A stretch of DNA of 64,000 nucleotides from NCBI GenBank assembly GCA_029959195.1, contig CP114120.1, positions 1,488,001 through 1,552,000 on the forward strand, written 5' to 3'. The notes beneath the pieces were generated by a model. It saw nothing but the letters and a program-made list of their open reading frames with translations. It ran no database searches and had not been told where the DNA came from. The position numbers and the translations under genes were made by a program. Below, one piece after another: positions 34,136 through 46,170 of the stretch (position 1 is the stretch's first letter; every line of letters starts with the position of its first letter). Origin of the DNA: Dictyophora rubrovolvata (taxonomy: Eukaryota > Basidiomycota > Agaricomycetes > Phallales > Phallaceae).

Positions 34136-36590
34136 TCACGTCGATCGTTCTTTCTTCCACTCATCAAGCCAATATTTCACAAACTCAACTTCTTCCCTAT
34201 GAATCCTTCTAATTTTCTCCGGCTCAGCAGAACGATCAGCGAGTCCATTCTGATCCCAATGGTGTACAGCCACTGAACGTATGCATTAAACAATCAAAAA
34301 AGTTCACGTATCGGAATTCAACATAATCGTCTTACTTGGAATCAACTTAAACGGTCTATCAAGGGTGTCCTCCCTAGGTGAAGCATAATCACTATGTGGG
34401 CACGCAGGTCTCCAAGGATCGACTAAAGTGTACGGGGAAGAAGGTCACAAAAATCCTGAATATGCCACGTAAACAGCTCACTTTCCCCATCAATAAAGGC
34501 AATCCTATCCATTGCAAGGTCAAAATCGCCTAAAGCATTGACAGCAGTCACGTTCGGCAAGTTGGGGACACTAAAGTATTCTCCCGGAGGATACCCCTGT
34601 TTGAATCGCGATGAATTTTATAACCTTTGAAATAAATAAATATCTCTACCCACAAGCCTGCAGATTTTGTTTGTATAATCTAAACTGATCTTACGCGACA
34701 ACAAGGAGGGATGACCATCGGGCGCAGCATGCTAACAGGGCACGATTCGTTAGCGCATGTATGTAAAAGGCAATTCCGTGGATAAAAAAACTTTTACTTG
34801 GAAATAGCCCCATTCTGCGTGTATTACCGATGTCAAAGACAATGACAATGAAATAAGGATCTTAACGAACCTGTGCATACTTGAAATGACCAAGCCTTCC
34901 ACGATGTGGGCGACGTATCTAAAAATTGTTCAGGGTCACTGCTTCCAAAACACTATTAAACCATCTTTAATTAAATGCGATTATCGTATGCTCGTAAATT
35001 TAGCATACTTCTTCGACGCTTCTGTCTTCAGGACAGCGACTGACAACCGTCTGTCATGGAATTAGCGAGCCTAAACCACAGACTGATTGGATAAATCATA
35101 AATCTCACGTCTTTGATGAACTTTGCATAAGAGAACAAAGAAAAGTGGGCTTGTATGCTTTGGGAAAAAAGGTTCTCGTCAGCTCCTGCGTATAAATCAG
35201 ACCTGGCGTTCTCGTTTTCTGCTTGCTCTCGAGCAAGCAATTCTCTGATGTTGAGCGTTCGGATATCATCCGAACCCCAGTTTGAATGTTTTCGTGTGGT
35301 AAGAGCGTCGCAAAATTCCCCAAATCTCGTCTCATTGATGGCAGCGTCCCAGTTCATGCCTTGCCAAGAACCCAAGGGAGCCTACCATAAAAAGTCAAAA
35401 TATAGGGAAATTGGACATTGGGATGAACTTACGCTTAAGACACTCCCGAAATCCGCGTCATCCTGCAATCCCTCCAGCCCAAACAGACGTTTAACCCATG
35501 CCCGGGTGAATACGCTGAAATCAAGCATCCAGTCAACCGTTTTGACGGTATTCTCAATAGCGTCTCGACACGCCACAGGGGTGTAATTTCGTATGAGATC
35601 GTAATATTCCCAATATGATATTGTTGCATGGACAACCGCGCTTGAAGCTATAGAGCCAGCGACTATGTCCGGATAAAGGACGCGCATGTGTGCAGCACGT
35701 GCACCAGCATAAGACCCCTGAAATAACGATCGTTTCAGCCTTTTTTTCTTAGAATAAAGCAAAGGAATAAATATATACGCCATAGTAGATCCATGGTCGG
35801 TTCTCAGCAGAGACATTGTCTCCATCTGGTATACCAGCAATTTTGACGTTTCGCATGAAGTTTGCAGAATCAGCAGCAGACTGGTAGTTATTCAAAAAGC
35901 TAAGGATACAGAGTTGACGCCATACACCCAGGCAAATGTTGTGTGGCGAAGCACGTACCGTAAAGAATCGGTTGTGAAGTTTGAAAACGGCAAAGACGTT
36001 CCTAGAGGACAGTAAGCAACACGCAAGTAGCGATTCAGATCTATGCCAAACTTGCCATAATACCTATGCTCCAAAACAATCCCAATGCCACTTGTCGCGT
36101 TCGCCAAGATATCTATAATGCCTGTATCAAGATTAGGTAGTCGGGTTTCGCCAGAAGTCTCTCCTCCATCTTGAACAATTACAGGACCTCCAGGACGATA
36201 GTATCGAGGATTGACCCAATAGCGTTGCTGAAATTTCCCAAAGGAAGGCTGGTCATAGTCAATTGGCTGTTCGAAGTAGCGAGGAACGAATTCAGGACTA
36301 GACAAGGGACGCTGGTAGCTATTGAAAAACAAAGGGATGAACATTGGGAGGAGGTGAAACTGTGAATAATGGACATACGTATTAGTATAAAAGCTGTCCG
36401 GACTGCTTCGGTCCCTTTTCTTCTGCAATTCTTCGTCCAGTAATGCCATTTTCAAAGCAGCAGGGCCAGCATGAACCGCACGACGTATGTTCCGTTGCAC
36501 TTCATCGGCAAAAGGAGATGATACAACTTCGGAAAATAGATAACTGATACTGCCTAGCCCCAGGAAGAGCAAGCTTTCGCTCCAGCGCAT
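34136..36590 (-). CDS. Secreted serine carboxypeptidase, family S28
   Basis: The start MRWSESLLFLGLGSISYLFSE is a signal peptide. 'FEQPIDYDQPSFGKFQQRYW' then 'GGPVIVQDGGE' and 'GIGIVLEHRYYGKFG' are the N-terminal hallmarks of S28 (prolyl carboxypeptidase / dipeptidyl peptidase II family). The nucleophile Ser lies in 'GSYAGARAAHMRVLYPD'. The late Asp and His are in 'DPWRPACPHSDY' and 'HHWDQNGLADRS', near 34400 and 34250. These enzymes cleave after proline from peptide ends and act in acidic secreted or vacuolar settings. About ten introns; the last exon ends 'WLDEWKKERST'. All three catalytic regions are present. Confidence 0.9.
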
Positions 36591-36856
36591 AGTAAGAGGA
36601 ACAAGAGCTTTAGCAACTTTATCAGCCTTTTATCAGCCTTAATCAAGTATATGAGTGGGTTTCCTCGGCAACTACATGCCGCACAGTTTTGATTTGCATA
36701 CTACACGGTGTCCCCGCGCTTATCCGCTGCTTCATATGTTGCCACCCCGCAGTCATTGCTACGGTTCGTTTTACACTCGTCACATTCAGATACCATAATA
36801 TACAAATATTGTATGCATCAGATGAAATGCTAGTATAATATAATGATACAATATAT

Positions 36857-39800
36857 CTATTCTCGCGTGGTATTTTTCACCTTCTGTGCGACGCTTCGAA
36901 TCGTTTTCAAATAAAACAGAGACTCCTCTTCACCCTCGTCGACTGGCGCATACTGTTCCCACCAAAAACGAGACGCTGTCAACCTCCTTAAGTAAACTAG
37001 TTGAGATTCAGAACGTTCCTCGTATCCCTTCTTAGTCGCACTATATGCATATAGGCAAAATTCCAATTCTTTTGAAAAGGCAGTTATTGCATTCGACCTG
37101 TTCAAACACATTTAATCTCGAAGAATGGATGAATGAAATTCAATGACTTACTTCAACGTCTCACAAACATATTTTGAAGCAAGTAGTTCTTTGAGTAAAC
37201 TCTCATCCAATATTGTAAAGATATCTTGCAAGGTTTTCTTTATAGACGCAAATAGTTTCTTTCTCGTGGCAGCCTGTGTTGCAAGTCAATTCACCCTCCG
37301 TCGGAGCCTCGAGATGAATCGGCGACTGACCGGAACTTTTTGGGAATACGACGCCTCTAATTCAACTTCTTCATCCGATGCTTGTTCCAACACGGGTGCT
37401 GCAGTTCGAGGTCAGTACTCAGTAACTATAGCACCAACAATCCAAACGGGTGTCCTACATGACCCACATGACTTGCGCTCAACGAAAGATTTGACCATAG
37501 CCCCACTACATTTATCTTCTTCAACCACTTCTTCTTCTGCTGACCCATCGTGCTGCATTGGCTCCGAGTCATCGTCAATTACAATGACTTCATCACTATC
37601 TCCAGAAGCTTTGGTTCCACATTGTTCAGGTAAGTCAACAGCATCAATGAATGGAGTAATGTCTTTAAAGGGCGTTTTAAAAGGCTTCTTCAATGCGTCA
37701 GTCAGTCGTGTCGTCGGCAATGGCCCTTTCAGCTTAGATCCTAGTTTCGGTTTTTTCAAGAACAGTCGATCGTCGAGTGCGGGTCTCTTTTCTCCAGCTA
37801 TCCATAACGGTGAAAAATAATCAATCAGTGGAATGGATGGTTTATACCTTGTTTCTGTTTCTTTGGCAGAAAACCATCGTTGACTGACATCCCTTTATTC
37901 CGCATAGTAGTAGAACAATCATCATCCATGTCCAGGGAATCAATCATCTCTTCCGACGGTCCCGACATCAACGAACTTAAAAATTCGGCACTGGATAGCT
38001 CCTGATGTCGTTCCCTCGTTTTTTCCGGGTACTTACAAACCTAATAGCTACCATGAGTGAATGACTTGACGTTTAAGGAATCTATCCGTACATCACACAT
38101 TTTATTACAATATTCTGATGTATCGCTAGCATCAATGTCCTCGCCAAAATATTTGCAAATAGACTAGTGATCGTCTTAAGTCGAGTAACAAAGCTAATTC
38201 GAATTACTACTCACTACGTGTCTGCACGCGGTGGTCGATTCAGCCAAATTGATCAACTTAATGTAAGTGCAATTAACTCATAACGGTCATGACGCAAACA
38301 TCCCATACGTACCGAGGTAAAACTATCCAGGGTCCTCTGTGTTGGTTCGGGTCCGTCATGCAAAAGAGCTTTTACTTGTCTAGATTTAAAACTACTGGCC
38401 ACGAGTTTTTTGACCTTTAACGCATCCTCCCGAGCTTGTACGTACTTTATCAGCGAGGCATGAAAATTGATTATTATTGTATTTACACTCACAGTAATAT
38501 AAAACACATCTTGCAGGCTCAAGGAATATTAATCGACTTGTTAAGGTTTCAGTCAAGAACTCACTGAGCCATCACGACCAGCACGACCTGGTTTAATCGT
38601 AAGGACCAGGAAGGTGGATTACCGAAAAGGCTTACCGGTCTCCTGATAGTAGCCTGTCATAAATCACTGAGCGTCAAGAGAATTAACTGCCAACTGACCC
38701 CATACCTTCTAAGCTCTTGGGCAGATCAAAATGGATTACATATCTCCTCAAAGTTTCAATCCCGAACTCAGAACTCAATTTTACATGCATTCTTACCTCA
38801 CATCGCTTTTATCAATACCACATCCGAAAGCGATCGTGGCCACAACCTACGTGAAATTGCATGAACACGTAATCGAAGTCTAAAAAAAACTACATACCAC
38901 ATCAACTCCTCCCTCATATTCAGAACTCCCTTGTTGCCATTGTTCCATGGTCCTATCCAAAACCGCTGGTCTATGAACATATCAGTTTGACGAAATTTGA
39001 ATGAACCAAGCGCAAAATACTTGAGGCCTTTATGATAAGGGCGCGCATTGATGCCTGTTCCGCGTAAATACGAGGCAAGTTCATTGCACATGTTTCTCAG
39101 TCTGCAATAAATAATCCCGCAGGAGGGTTTACCACGACGCTTGTGTAAAGTAGAGATAAAATCTCGTATATCATCCATGTGTTTTCCATAGGACGAACCC
39201 GAGAGATATCGGACCTATTAAATAAATTAAGCGGCGCTGTATATGGAGCAGAAATTGATGAATACCACCTCATAAAAAAGATTGGGGCGATTAAAGGGGT
39301 GAATGGCGTGAAATGTATTTTCAGGTGACATTTTAAGAGATTGGACTATATCGTTCTGGACACTAACAAACTGTTACTGTTATGCAGAATCATTACTATA
39401 AACAGACCTACTGCGCTGTAGCACTAGCGGTCAAGGCCATTATGGGCACATCCGGATATCGACCTCGGAAAGTACCAAGCCGTCGATATTCGGTTCGAAA
39501 GTCATGGCCCCACTCCTAAGGGGAGTAAATAAGGTGTCGATAAAAGCGAAATATTTGAACTTGCAGATATACAATGTGCCTGAGTCATGGATCAGATATG
39601 AACCAAGCGTGCTATGGACCCACATACTTCATCCACGACCAACCGGTTAAGTTGATTATTCTCGTAAACAATGTCTAATAGATCAGCAAATTCCGGGGTG
39701 CATAGTTTTTCGGGAGTAACTTTGAAGAATTATTGGGCGACGATTCATACCGAGAGGTAACGCATACCATAGAGCAAGCGATAGGTAGGGTGTCCAGAAC

Positions 39801-40676
39801 GCAGATCATTCGCGACCTAGTGAAGTTCAAATTGAATATACTCGGTTTGAGGTGTATGATATACCTTTTGCTTTTCTTCAAGAGTAGTTTCGGACGTCAA
39901 GGCCACGACGTGAACTTGCAAGCTCGTGAGTTTAGAGACTTCTACAGAGGACTAACATAAATCAATAATTCGTCCTTCACTAAATCCATTGCTCACGGTT
40001 TTTAATCAACGCTATGAGACACGTTAGATACACGATTTATCTTTCAATCAACGCGAACTTACCCAGAAGAGGGGATATCACAATAGTAACGCCTTGCTAC
40101 ATTCCGTTATCAGCAAAAAAAAGTAGTAACAAAAAGATATATCACCCACTTCCACTGCGATAGCTGGAATCCGAAAACATAAACTCTGTAATATACATAA
40201 TTAAATACGACGGGAATATCGAGAACGAAAAGAATAGTCAACCTTTCCCAACCCTGTAGGAGCAATAACGAGAACGTCTTTTGCTTTTGCCCATGGTATC
40301 GAATGAGTATCAACTAACTTAGTTGTTTTGAGATCTCACATAATACGGCAGCTTCTATAATATCCTTTTGTTTTCCTTTATACTCAGAATGCCCGAAAAC
40401 TATCCGCATAAGAGCAACAGGATGGGCGATTATGCGTAATAACATACCTTGATTTAGAACGCTAACATTGACGAACTTGCATTTAATAGGTTGTATTTAT
40501 GAAGTTGAATTAGACACTCGCTTATGACATTTTTTGACAAGTTCTTCAATGCTCAGTCGTTTTTTGAAGTTTCTGTTTCCTTTTCCTTTACTTCGCCGAG
40601 CCGCACCGCCACTCAAATTTTCCACATGGGGACCTGACGAACTGTTTGTATTGCTTTCATCAATATCAATATCCAT
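36857..40676 (-). CDS. RecQ-family DEAH DNA helicase
   Basis: A very intron-rich minus-strand gene. In order: N-terminal basic/Ser region ([15 protein letters not shown]); '[19 protein letters not shown]'; motif I '[12 protein letters not shown]' spliced to '[13 protein letters not shown]'; '[10 protein letters not shown]'; '[15 protein letters not shown]'; motif II 'VVDEAHCISEWGHDFR'; '[15 protein letters not shown]'; motif IV region '[13 protein letters not shown]'; '[17 protein letters not shown]'; '[18 protein letters not shown]'; motif VI 'GRAGRDGS'. Splice phases agree throughout, so it looks intact. RecQ helicases unwind recombination and replication intermediates. The C-terminus has acidic/Ser and Lys-rich stretches and no HRDC domain that I can see. 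Three exons are only 15, 18 and 23 nt. The exact start is uncertain: a further ATG at 40857 could be spliced in frame. Confidence 0.88.
38636..38653 (-). other. 18-nt micro-exon (GYYQET, motif VI approach)
   Basis: GCTACTATCAGGAGACCG joins in phase 1 on both sides to give '[17 protein letters not shown]'. The next exon (38565-38587) is only 23 nt. Confidence 0.75.
39565..39579 (-). other. 15-nt micro-exon (AHCIS of the DEAH box)
   Basis: GCACATTGTATATCT encodes A-H-C-I-S and is needed to complete 'VVDE-AHCIS-EWGHDFR'. It follows a 48-nt GT-AG intron (39580-39627) and precedes a 49-nt intron (39516-39564) with a GC donor (GCAAGT...CTTAG). All joins are in phase 0. Confidence 0.8.
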
Positions 40677-41276
40677 GAGTCGATCGGAAACAGGAGTAAT
40701 GTGGGATGAGATGATAGGAAGTTGTCTGAAAATCTGAGTAAAAAAGTTTGGTGAACGTCGTTGAAACGCGAAATTGGCGCGCGTCGCGACCACGCGTCAC
40801 TTGGCTGTTACGTAACACGCGTTCAACTTCGGTCGTACTGGTCCATACGTTTGCCATATCTACATCCGAATATTTATGCGGGTGGAACTTTTATTGTTAG
40901 AAACTGAATAGTATTTGATACAGAAATTTAAATTTCAGTCAGTTTATACATGTCAATCCGCGACAATATTCAATGTTCATAGCCAACTTCAAGTAGCCAA
41001 CTCAAGCTCGTGACCATTTGACCGGTAAATGAAACGGACAATGAAACGACCGTCTTTTCGCCGCTGGACAAGCGGTTTTGCTGAAATCGGCGCGGGACGG
41101 CGACATTTCCCTATTCTATATATGAGAAGGTATATATTATTAAGCAATGTCATAACCACCGCATCTTATGGTACACAACTTAGACCCAAGAGAAAGATTG
41201 AGGACATGAAAAGATAGCACCGAATAAATAAGCGAATACGTAGCCAGTTCCGTTCTCTAAGAAACGGGCTAACATC
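40677..41276. other. Upstream region of the RecQ gene
   Basis: Between the RecQ start and the end of the USP-domain gene. It may include one small upstream RecQ exon (ATG at 40857). The plus-strand frame at 41029-41217 has no recognisable content. Confidence 0.45.
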
Positions 41277-43286
41277 TTAAGGAGACGTAGGAACTCTTCC
41301 ACCTTCGGCGACCCCTTCAGCTTCGGGATCAACTTCATCATCTTCCCTTTCAACATCGACATCGACAAGTCCAATACCAACTCGTCCATCACCATGCAAA
41401 CCACCGCGCCTTTCTCGTTCTTCGCGTTCTTCTCGCTCAATTTCATCACGCATTGCAAGAACATCGTTTTCCACTTTACTAGGTGCTTTGTCGATTGCTG
41501 CCTCCGCCAAAGGAACACGAGCACGATGAGATAATTGTGAAAGATGTGCCGAACGCTTTGGAGGGCGCTTCAGGCGGCGACGAGCCACCATTACAGGCAC
41601 CGAAGACTTTTGGATAAGGTAGTGTGATGTCGATCCGAGCAAGATTCTAAAATTTAATCGAATGAATGAGAATCCATTGAACCAGATGAATATGTATCCA
41701 TACCCTTTAATTTTGCTCAAACCGCGAGAACCAACAATTAGCATCGTTGGAGCAATAAATTCAATGAGATCTTAAGGGAGGCAATTTATGGTTAGAAATA
41801 TTTTCAAAAAACTTCGAATATGTACCTAGTAATAAATGTCGACTGTCCTTAGCATGCCAAGCTTGGCAAACGACGGTCACGTTTAAGCGAGTACGTTGAA
41901 TAAGACTGGTGACTTGGCGGACCAAGAGGTAAGCCAGCATCTGGCGCTATTGAATTGAGTGTCAAAGGATGCAAAATGTGATCAACATATATTGAGCTTA
42001 CTTCTTGCTGATTTCTTAATCTCAAGGTCCTATCAGCCGTACTTCCCTCGGCCGGATCGACTGGAGATGCAGCGCTATAGTAGTCGATTATCAAGGAACA
42101 ACTGTAGTAACGCACCCTTATTGTCACCTTCAGCCACTGTTACGACAATCATTTCATCGCCATCTCTCATCACGGTTCCGACACACCATTCTACGGCATA
42201 CTTGCTCTCGACACTCAAATCACTTGCCACGACGTAACGTTTGGGTTTACGGCCGTTCTCTGCCAACGAGGCAACTGGTTCTCCATTCGTGAGACGGATG
42301 GTACAGCGGTCACGCTGAAAAATAGGACGAGAAGTAGCGAGCGGAAGGTGGTCAACCCTTGTCGGGGGTTTTCGACGTGTAGATATGGATGCACCCCGGC
42401 GAGGGGCGTTGAGGCCATGAAGTGTGCTGGGAAACAAAGGTTCGGCTGGTACAACAACGTTAACACCTTCTCCTAGAGGGTCTATATCGGGCTCTTCAGC
42501 ACTAGCAGCATCAGGAAATGGAGCCGTTAGAGAGTTCATATTGGTGTTTCTGTTAGTCATTTGGTCAAAAAGGTCTTCCAAATCTGATATAGAGTCGCCT
42601 TCATCCTCGGAGAATGAAGCAGTTTCAGAAGCATCGCCTTCACTGGCAGAGTCGTCGTTAATTGTGAACGCGGTGTTCCTCGGGGTGCGCTTGGAGGCGA
42701 GGGAATCTGTGTCAGACTCGACATCTGATATTGGAAGAGCTTCCACACGCGGTGAAGGATCTCGTCGGCGGCGTCGAAAAATGAAAGGGGACACACTTCG
42801 AGTGCGTGACTGTGAATTAGATGAACGGTAGTCAGACGAGTCGGCTGTGGAAGGGCGGTTAGTAGAGGAGCTACGACCTCGGCGTCGACCTCTGTGGTCG
42901 CCATTGGTGTCTTTATCTTTGTCGCCACTGCCTCTGCCTCCCAGCGAAATAGAAGAAAAGTTCGAGAGGCTGCCCATCATGTTGGAGAACGTATTTCTGC
43001 TGAAGGACCCTCGTATGGAGCTGCTGTTACTTCTGACCTGGTCGCTTGAAGAAGTGCGACTGAGGCCATTAGTCGTGTTAAAGAAACCCTGCTCATAAGA
43101 ATCATAGCGGGTTAGCGGAGCACCTGAATCAGAAAATGAATAAAGAAGAGAATCCCTGCGAGCCCAAGCGCTCGGTGGGGCAGGAGGAGGAGACGCAGAA
43201 GTGTGCGAGAGCCTGCCAGCGAATGAGGCCCAGCTCGAGCGAAATGACGAGCGACGGGATGAAGGAGATATAGGAGATGGTTCCAT
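41277..43286 (-). CDS. Universal-stress-protein (USP) domain protein with long disordered N-terminus
   Basis: The start MEPSPISPSSRRSSFRSS begins about 300 residues of Ser/Arg/Asp-rich sequence with many 'RRxS' sites and an acidic block ('DDSASEGDASETASFSEDEG'). The USP domain then follows: 'RKPKRYVVASDLSVESKYAV' (beta-1/helix-1), 'GDEMIVVTVAEGDNK', an interrupted middle section, 'LNVTVVCQAWHAKDSRHLL', and the nucleotide-binding motif 'MLIVGSRGLSKIKGILLGST' with 'VPVMVARRRL'. The G-2x-G-9x-G(S/T) pattern is intact, so ATP binding is plausible. The C-terminal tail is Glu/Arg-rich. S. pombe has related USP proteins with long extensions; their function is poorly known. Several introns lie in the domain-coding half. 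Confidence 0.82.
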
Positions 43287-44755
43287 ACTAAATTGAAAAC
43301 TGTCAAAATGGAAGAAACAATAGAAAGAAAGGCAAAGAATATATACCCTGAAGACTGTTACTGGCCGGCTGACCAAATGAAACAGGTCAAAAAAGGAGAG
43401 GCATCAAGGGATCTAGATAAACTTTTTTCTATACTTACGGGAGGCTAACGAGAAAAAAGGAATCAATTATTATTAGCGAGTTGTATTATTGTATTGAACT
43501 CACAGTGTCTCCGTTGCTGCCAAGGGCCATCTCGGTCAAAGGAAGAAAAAGGAACTGGCTTACTTTATCCAACCTGCCTCGCTTGGCATGGAGCAACGGC
43601 CTCATCCTGTCTGCTCTCCTTTAAATATTTTGTTCGGGTTTTCTTACATTATCGAAATTCGTGGGCTAAGACTATGAAAATTCGACTTTTAAACGAAACT
43701 TTCATGAATGTACGGAGTGTTCATTCATCTCGAACTCTATACGGCGACCACATGTATACACTCAAAGTTCGTCTATACTCGCTTAAGCCATACAATTGAA
43801 CGTCAAATTCTAGGGTGCACGACGTTTTATTAACGTGATCGACTCTTCATTCTCCACAAGAGTTACTAGTTAGGAGTTTATGTACAATCTGCCACCAAGG
43901 TTAATTTTGATAGGTCTGCCAAGGGATGAAGCCGGCATCTTCCATGTCAAAACACATTTCTTTCCAACCGCGGCGTAAATACTACAGTGTACCATGTATG
44001 GGAAGAGAGGGTCACCTTTGCCCAAAGAAAATGGGCGTTCGTCCTCAAGATAGGAAAGCCACTCAACTCTTTGACAAAACGATCCTATCGATAGCTAGAA
44101 GGAAGAGCATTTAGGCCCCCCCCAGAATCGACGATGAAGTCCTCATCCCAACTGCATCTTTCTCAACATCTATCCATACCTCTCCACTATACACAGTCGT
44201 GAGTGCTTTGCGCTCTTACTATGCCGCTTGTCATCCTAGGCTGTCTTTCCTCGCGAATACAGCGCCTCCCATCATCAAGTTGTCTCCGCCGGTTTTGTTT
44301 TGTTTGACATAACGATTTCTGTCTCGAGAAAAAATAATTCATTAAAACACATATCCACTTGGCTTGCTTGCATGCACTTGTAGCTACGTAACTCGTTTTG
44401 CGTAGCCAATCTGATGAGCTTGCTTCACTACAGAAAGGAACGGTAACCCTAACTTGCTCCTTGGGTAAACTCAATCGCCGTACATGTTCCTAGAGTGGCG
44501 TGTTCCTGATGATACGTGAAGTGAGACGGACAGCTTTTGTCGAAGGAAAGGAGCGCACGAGTAGAATAAAATGTGATTCTGTTGACATAATCCGTTCAAT
44601 CTCCACGGTCTCGTGAAGGCGTACGATTGATGGGGTATAATGAAGGAGAGGAAGACATAGAAGTGCAATGGTTTCGAATTTCAGGCATGAAGTCGTCACC
44701 GGTTTCCAAGTCCCGAATTTCACAACGATATTACGGATTACAGACAAAAGAGATA
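43287..44755. other. Intergenic, about 1.47 kb
   Basis: The largest gap in the window. It includes the USP gene's upstream region (a possible 5' UTR intron near 43300-43380). No frame has a recognisable domain; the small frames on both strands begin at non-ATG codons or lack features. I see no inverted-repeat ends or transposase remains. Confidence 0.45.
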
Positions 44756-45271
44756 TTAATGCACGGCGTCGTAGAGCCCCTTACCAGCTACTGAGCCGAA
44801 CGAGTCGCAAATACCGGGGCTTCCCTCGCGATGTACGCCTAAGATCCTGCAGGGGAATGTTAGCTCTAGCTTTAAGTGCCCATAAAACGTACTCAGGCTG
44901 GCACTCCCGCCACACTGCTGAGGTACGCTCGAGATCTTCGCCATCGCGTCGGCAGTGCTGGAACGCTGATAGCCAAGTTTTCTGCCGACGCTGGCGGCAA
45001 AGGCCCCGTTAATATTGAAGGAGTAGGTCTGGAAGACCTGCGGGAGCACGCCGATGTGCTGGAAGTCGACGATGCAAACTTTGTCTGAGTCAGGGAGGAA
45101 GTTCTCCTTCCTGATGTCGCAGTGGTAGATGCAACGACCCTCCTTGAAAGAGGTCAAGAGTCAATAACGAGCCATGAAAATGGTCAAGTACAATATTCAA
45201 ACCTTTGAGACGTATTCAGTGAAGACGCAACGGAGAATGGATGGGACGAAGATGGTATGTCGTTTGAAGAG
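44756..45271 (-). pseudogene. Kinase/phosphotransferase-like remnant
   Basis: Two exons can be read. 'LFKRHTIFVPSILRCVFTEY' (exon to 45271, after a TTAG acceptor) joins across an intron with a GTTTGA donor to 'EGRCIYHCDIRKENFL', then 'KVCIVDFQHIGVLPQVFQTY'. 'H-C-D-I-x4-N' resembles the catalytic loop and 'DFQ' the metal-binding loop of small fungal aminoglycoside-phosphotransferase-like kinases. Some mushrooms carry a family with an almost identical 'DFQHIGVLP.PFQTY.F' run. I could not find the N-terminal ATP-binding half upstream. The end, after 'QCGGSASLS', departs from the family and may be an unspliced tail. Probably a truncated, non-functional copy; it could instead be a diverged gene whose upstream exons I cannot see. 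Confidence 0.45.
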
Positions 45272-46170
45272 CTAATGAATAAACGTATCATGCGACACAT
45301 CTATAGTTAAACCTGATATTATTCCTATGCATGAAACTATCGTTGATGTTAATGGAGTTCAATGCGGCACCATGTATGTTAATGAATACGCTCATCGAGA
45401 CGAAAACGGCGCGCTCTGTCTTCCGGCAGTGAAGGCCATCCAAACCCTTGTTTATTTCCATACGGTGTTGGAGGCTTCGAGACGAAATAGCAGAAGCGAT
45501 CGTTCAATCATTTTCCAGTCTAATCCATTGTCAGGGTGCAAAACACGAAGGGAATTCTGGGGGCACTTCCAAGTCAATTTGTAAAGTTTAATTCTAATTA
45601 ATGTGATTAGGTATATCTTCTACGTACACAATGCAGAATGAATAAACAACACATGCAAGGGCATTCCGGAACGATTAAGAATTTATTATTCGGCTCTCTT
45701 TCATCCAACGAGGGGACTTTACCATGCCACTGTGAGACGTCTACTTGATACAGAGGCCGTTGAGAGCGATTAAGTGATATATACCTGGTCATGCCGGGTC
45801 ACCCACGGTGAATAGTATTATCGTCCCGAGAGTGGCTGCCGATTCTATATAATCATACCCCCAAACGCGACCCACATTTTGGAGATCAGCTCAAAAAATC
45901 AGTACTTTAGTAACGGTGCAATGGATTCACGAGAAAGCTGACGCGTGTACGAACGATTTCAAGCGATTGGTACATGCAAAGGTTTGTGGAACTGTGGAAC
46001 GGGCATCCTTCAATCCGTCTCTCTAGCTGACTAAGATGACATTTAAACAGTTGTTGTGACAGCACAGTCACCGCACCAGGCGGCATAAGTGTCCTCGGAC
46101 CTGCGCGCTTTCCGTCCAAACTTGGTTTATATCAATACTTCACACTCACTGCTCAAAGCCTACTTCTATA
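45272..46170. other. Intergenic, about 0.9 kb
   Basis: No supported gene. A plus-strand frame at 45327-45584 starts with ATG (MHETIVDVNGVQCGTMYVNE) and has no family I recognise. It overlaps, in antisense, the place where upstream exons of the kinase-like remnant would lie. Confidence 0.4.

Noticed and set aside
43494-44114. Short plus-strand frames in the largest intergenic gap, considered as transposon remains
   Set aside because: No transposase, reverse transcriptase, integrase or terminal repeat pattern can be seen.
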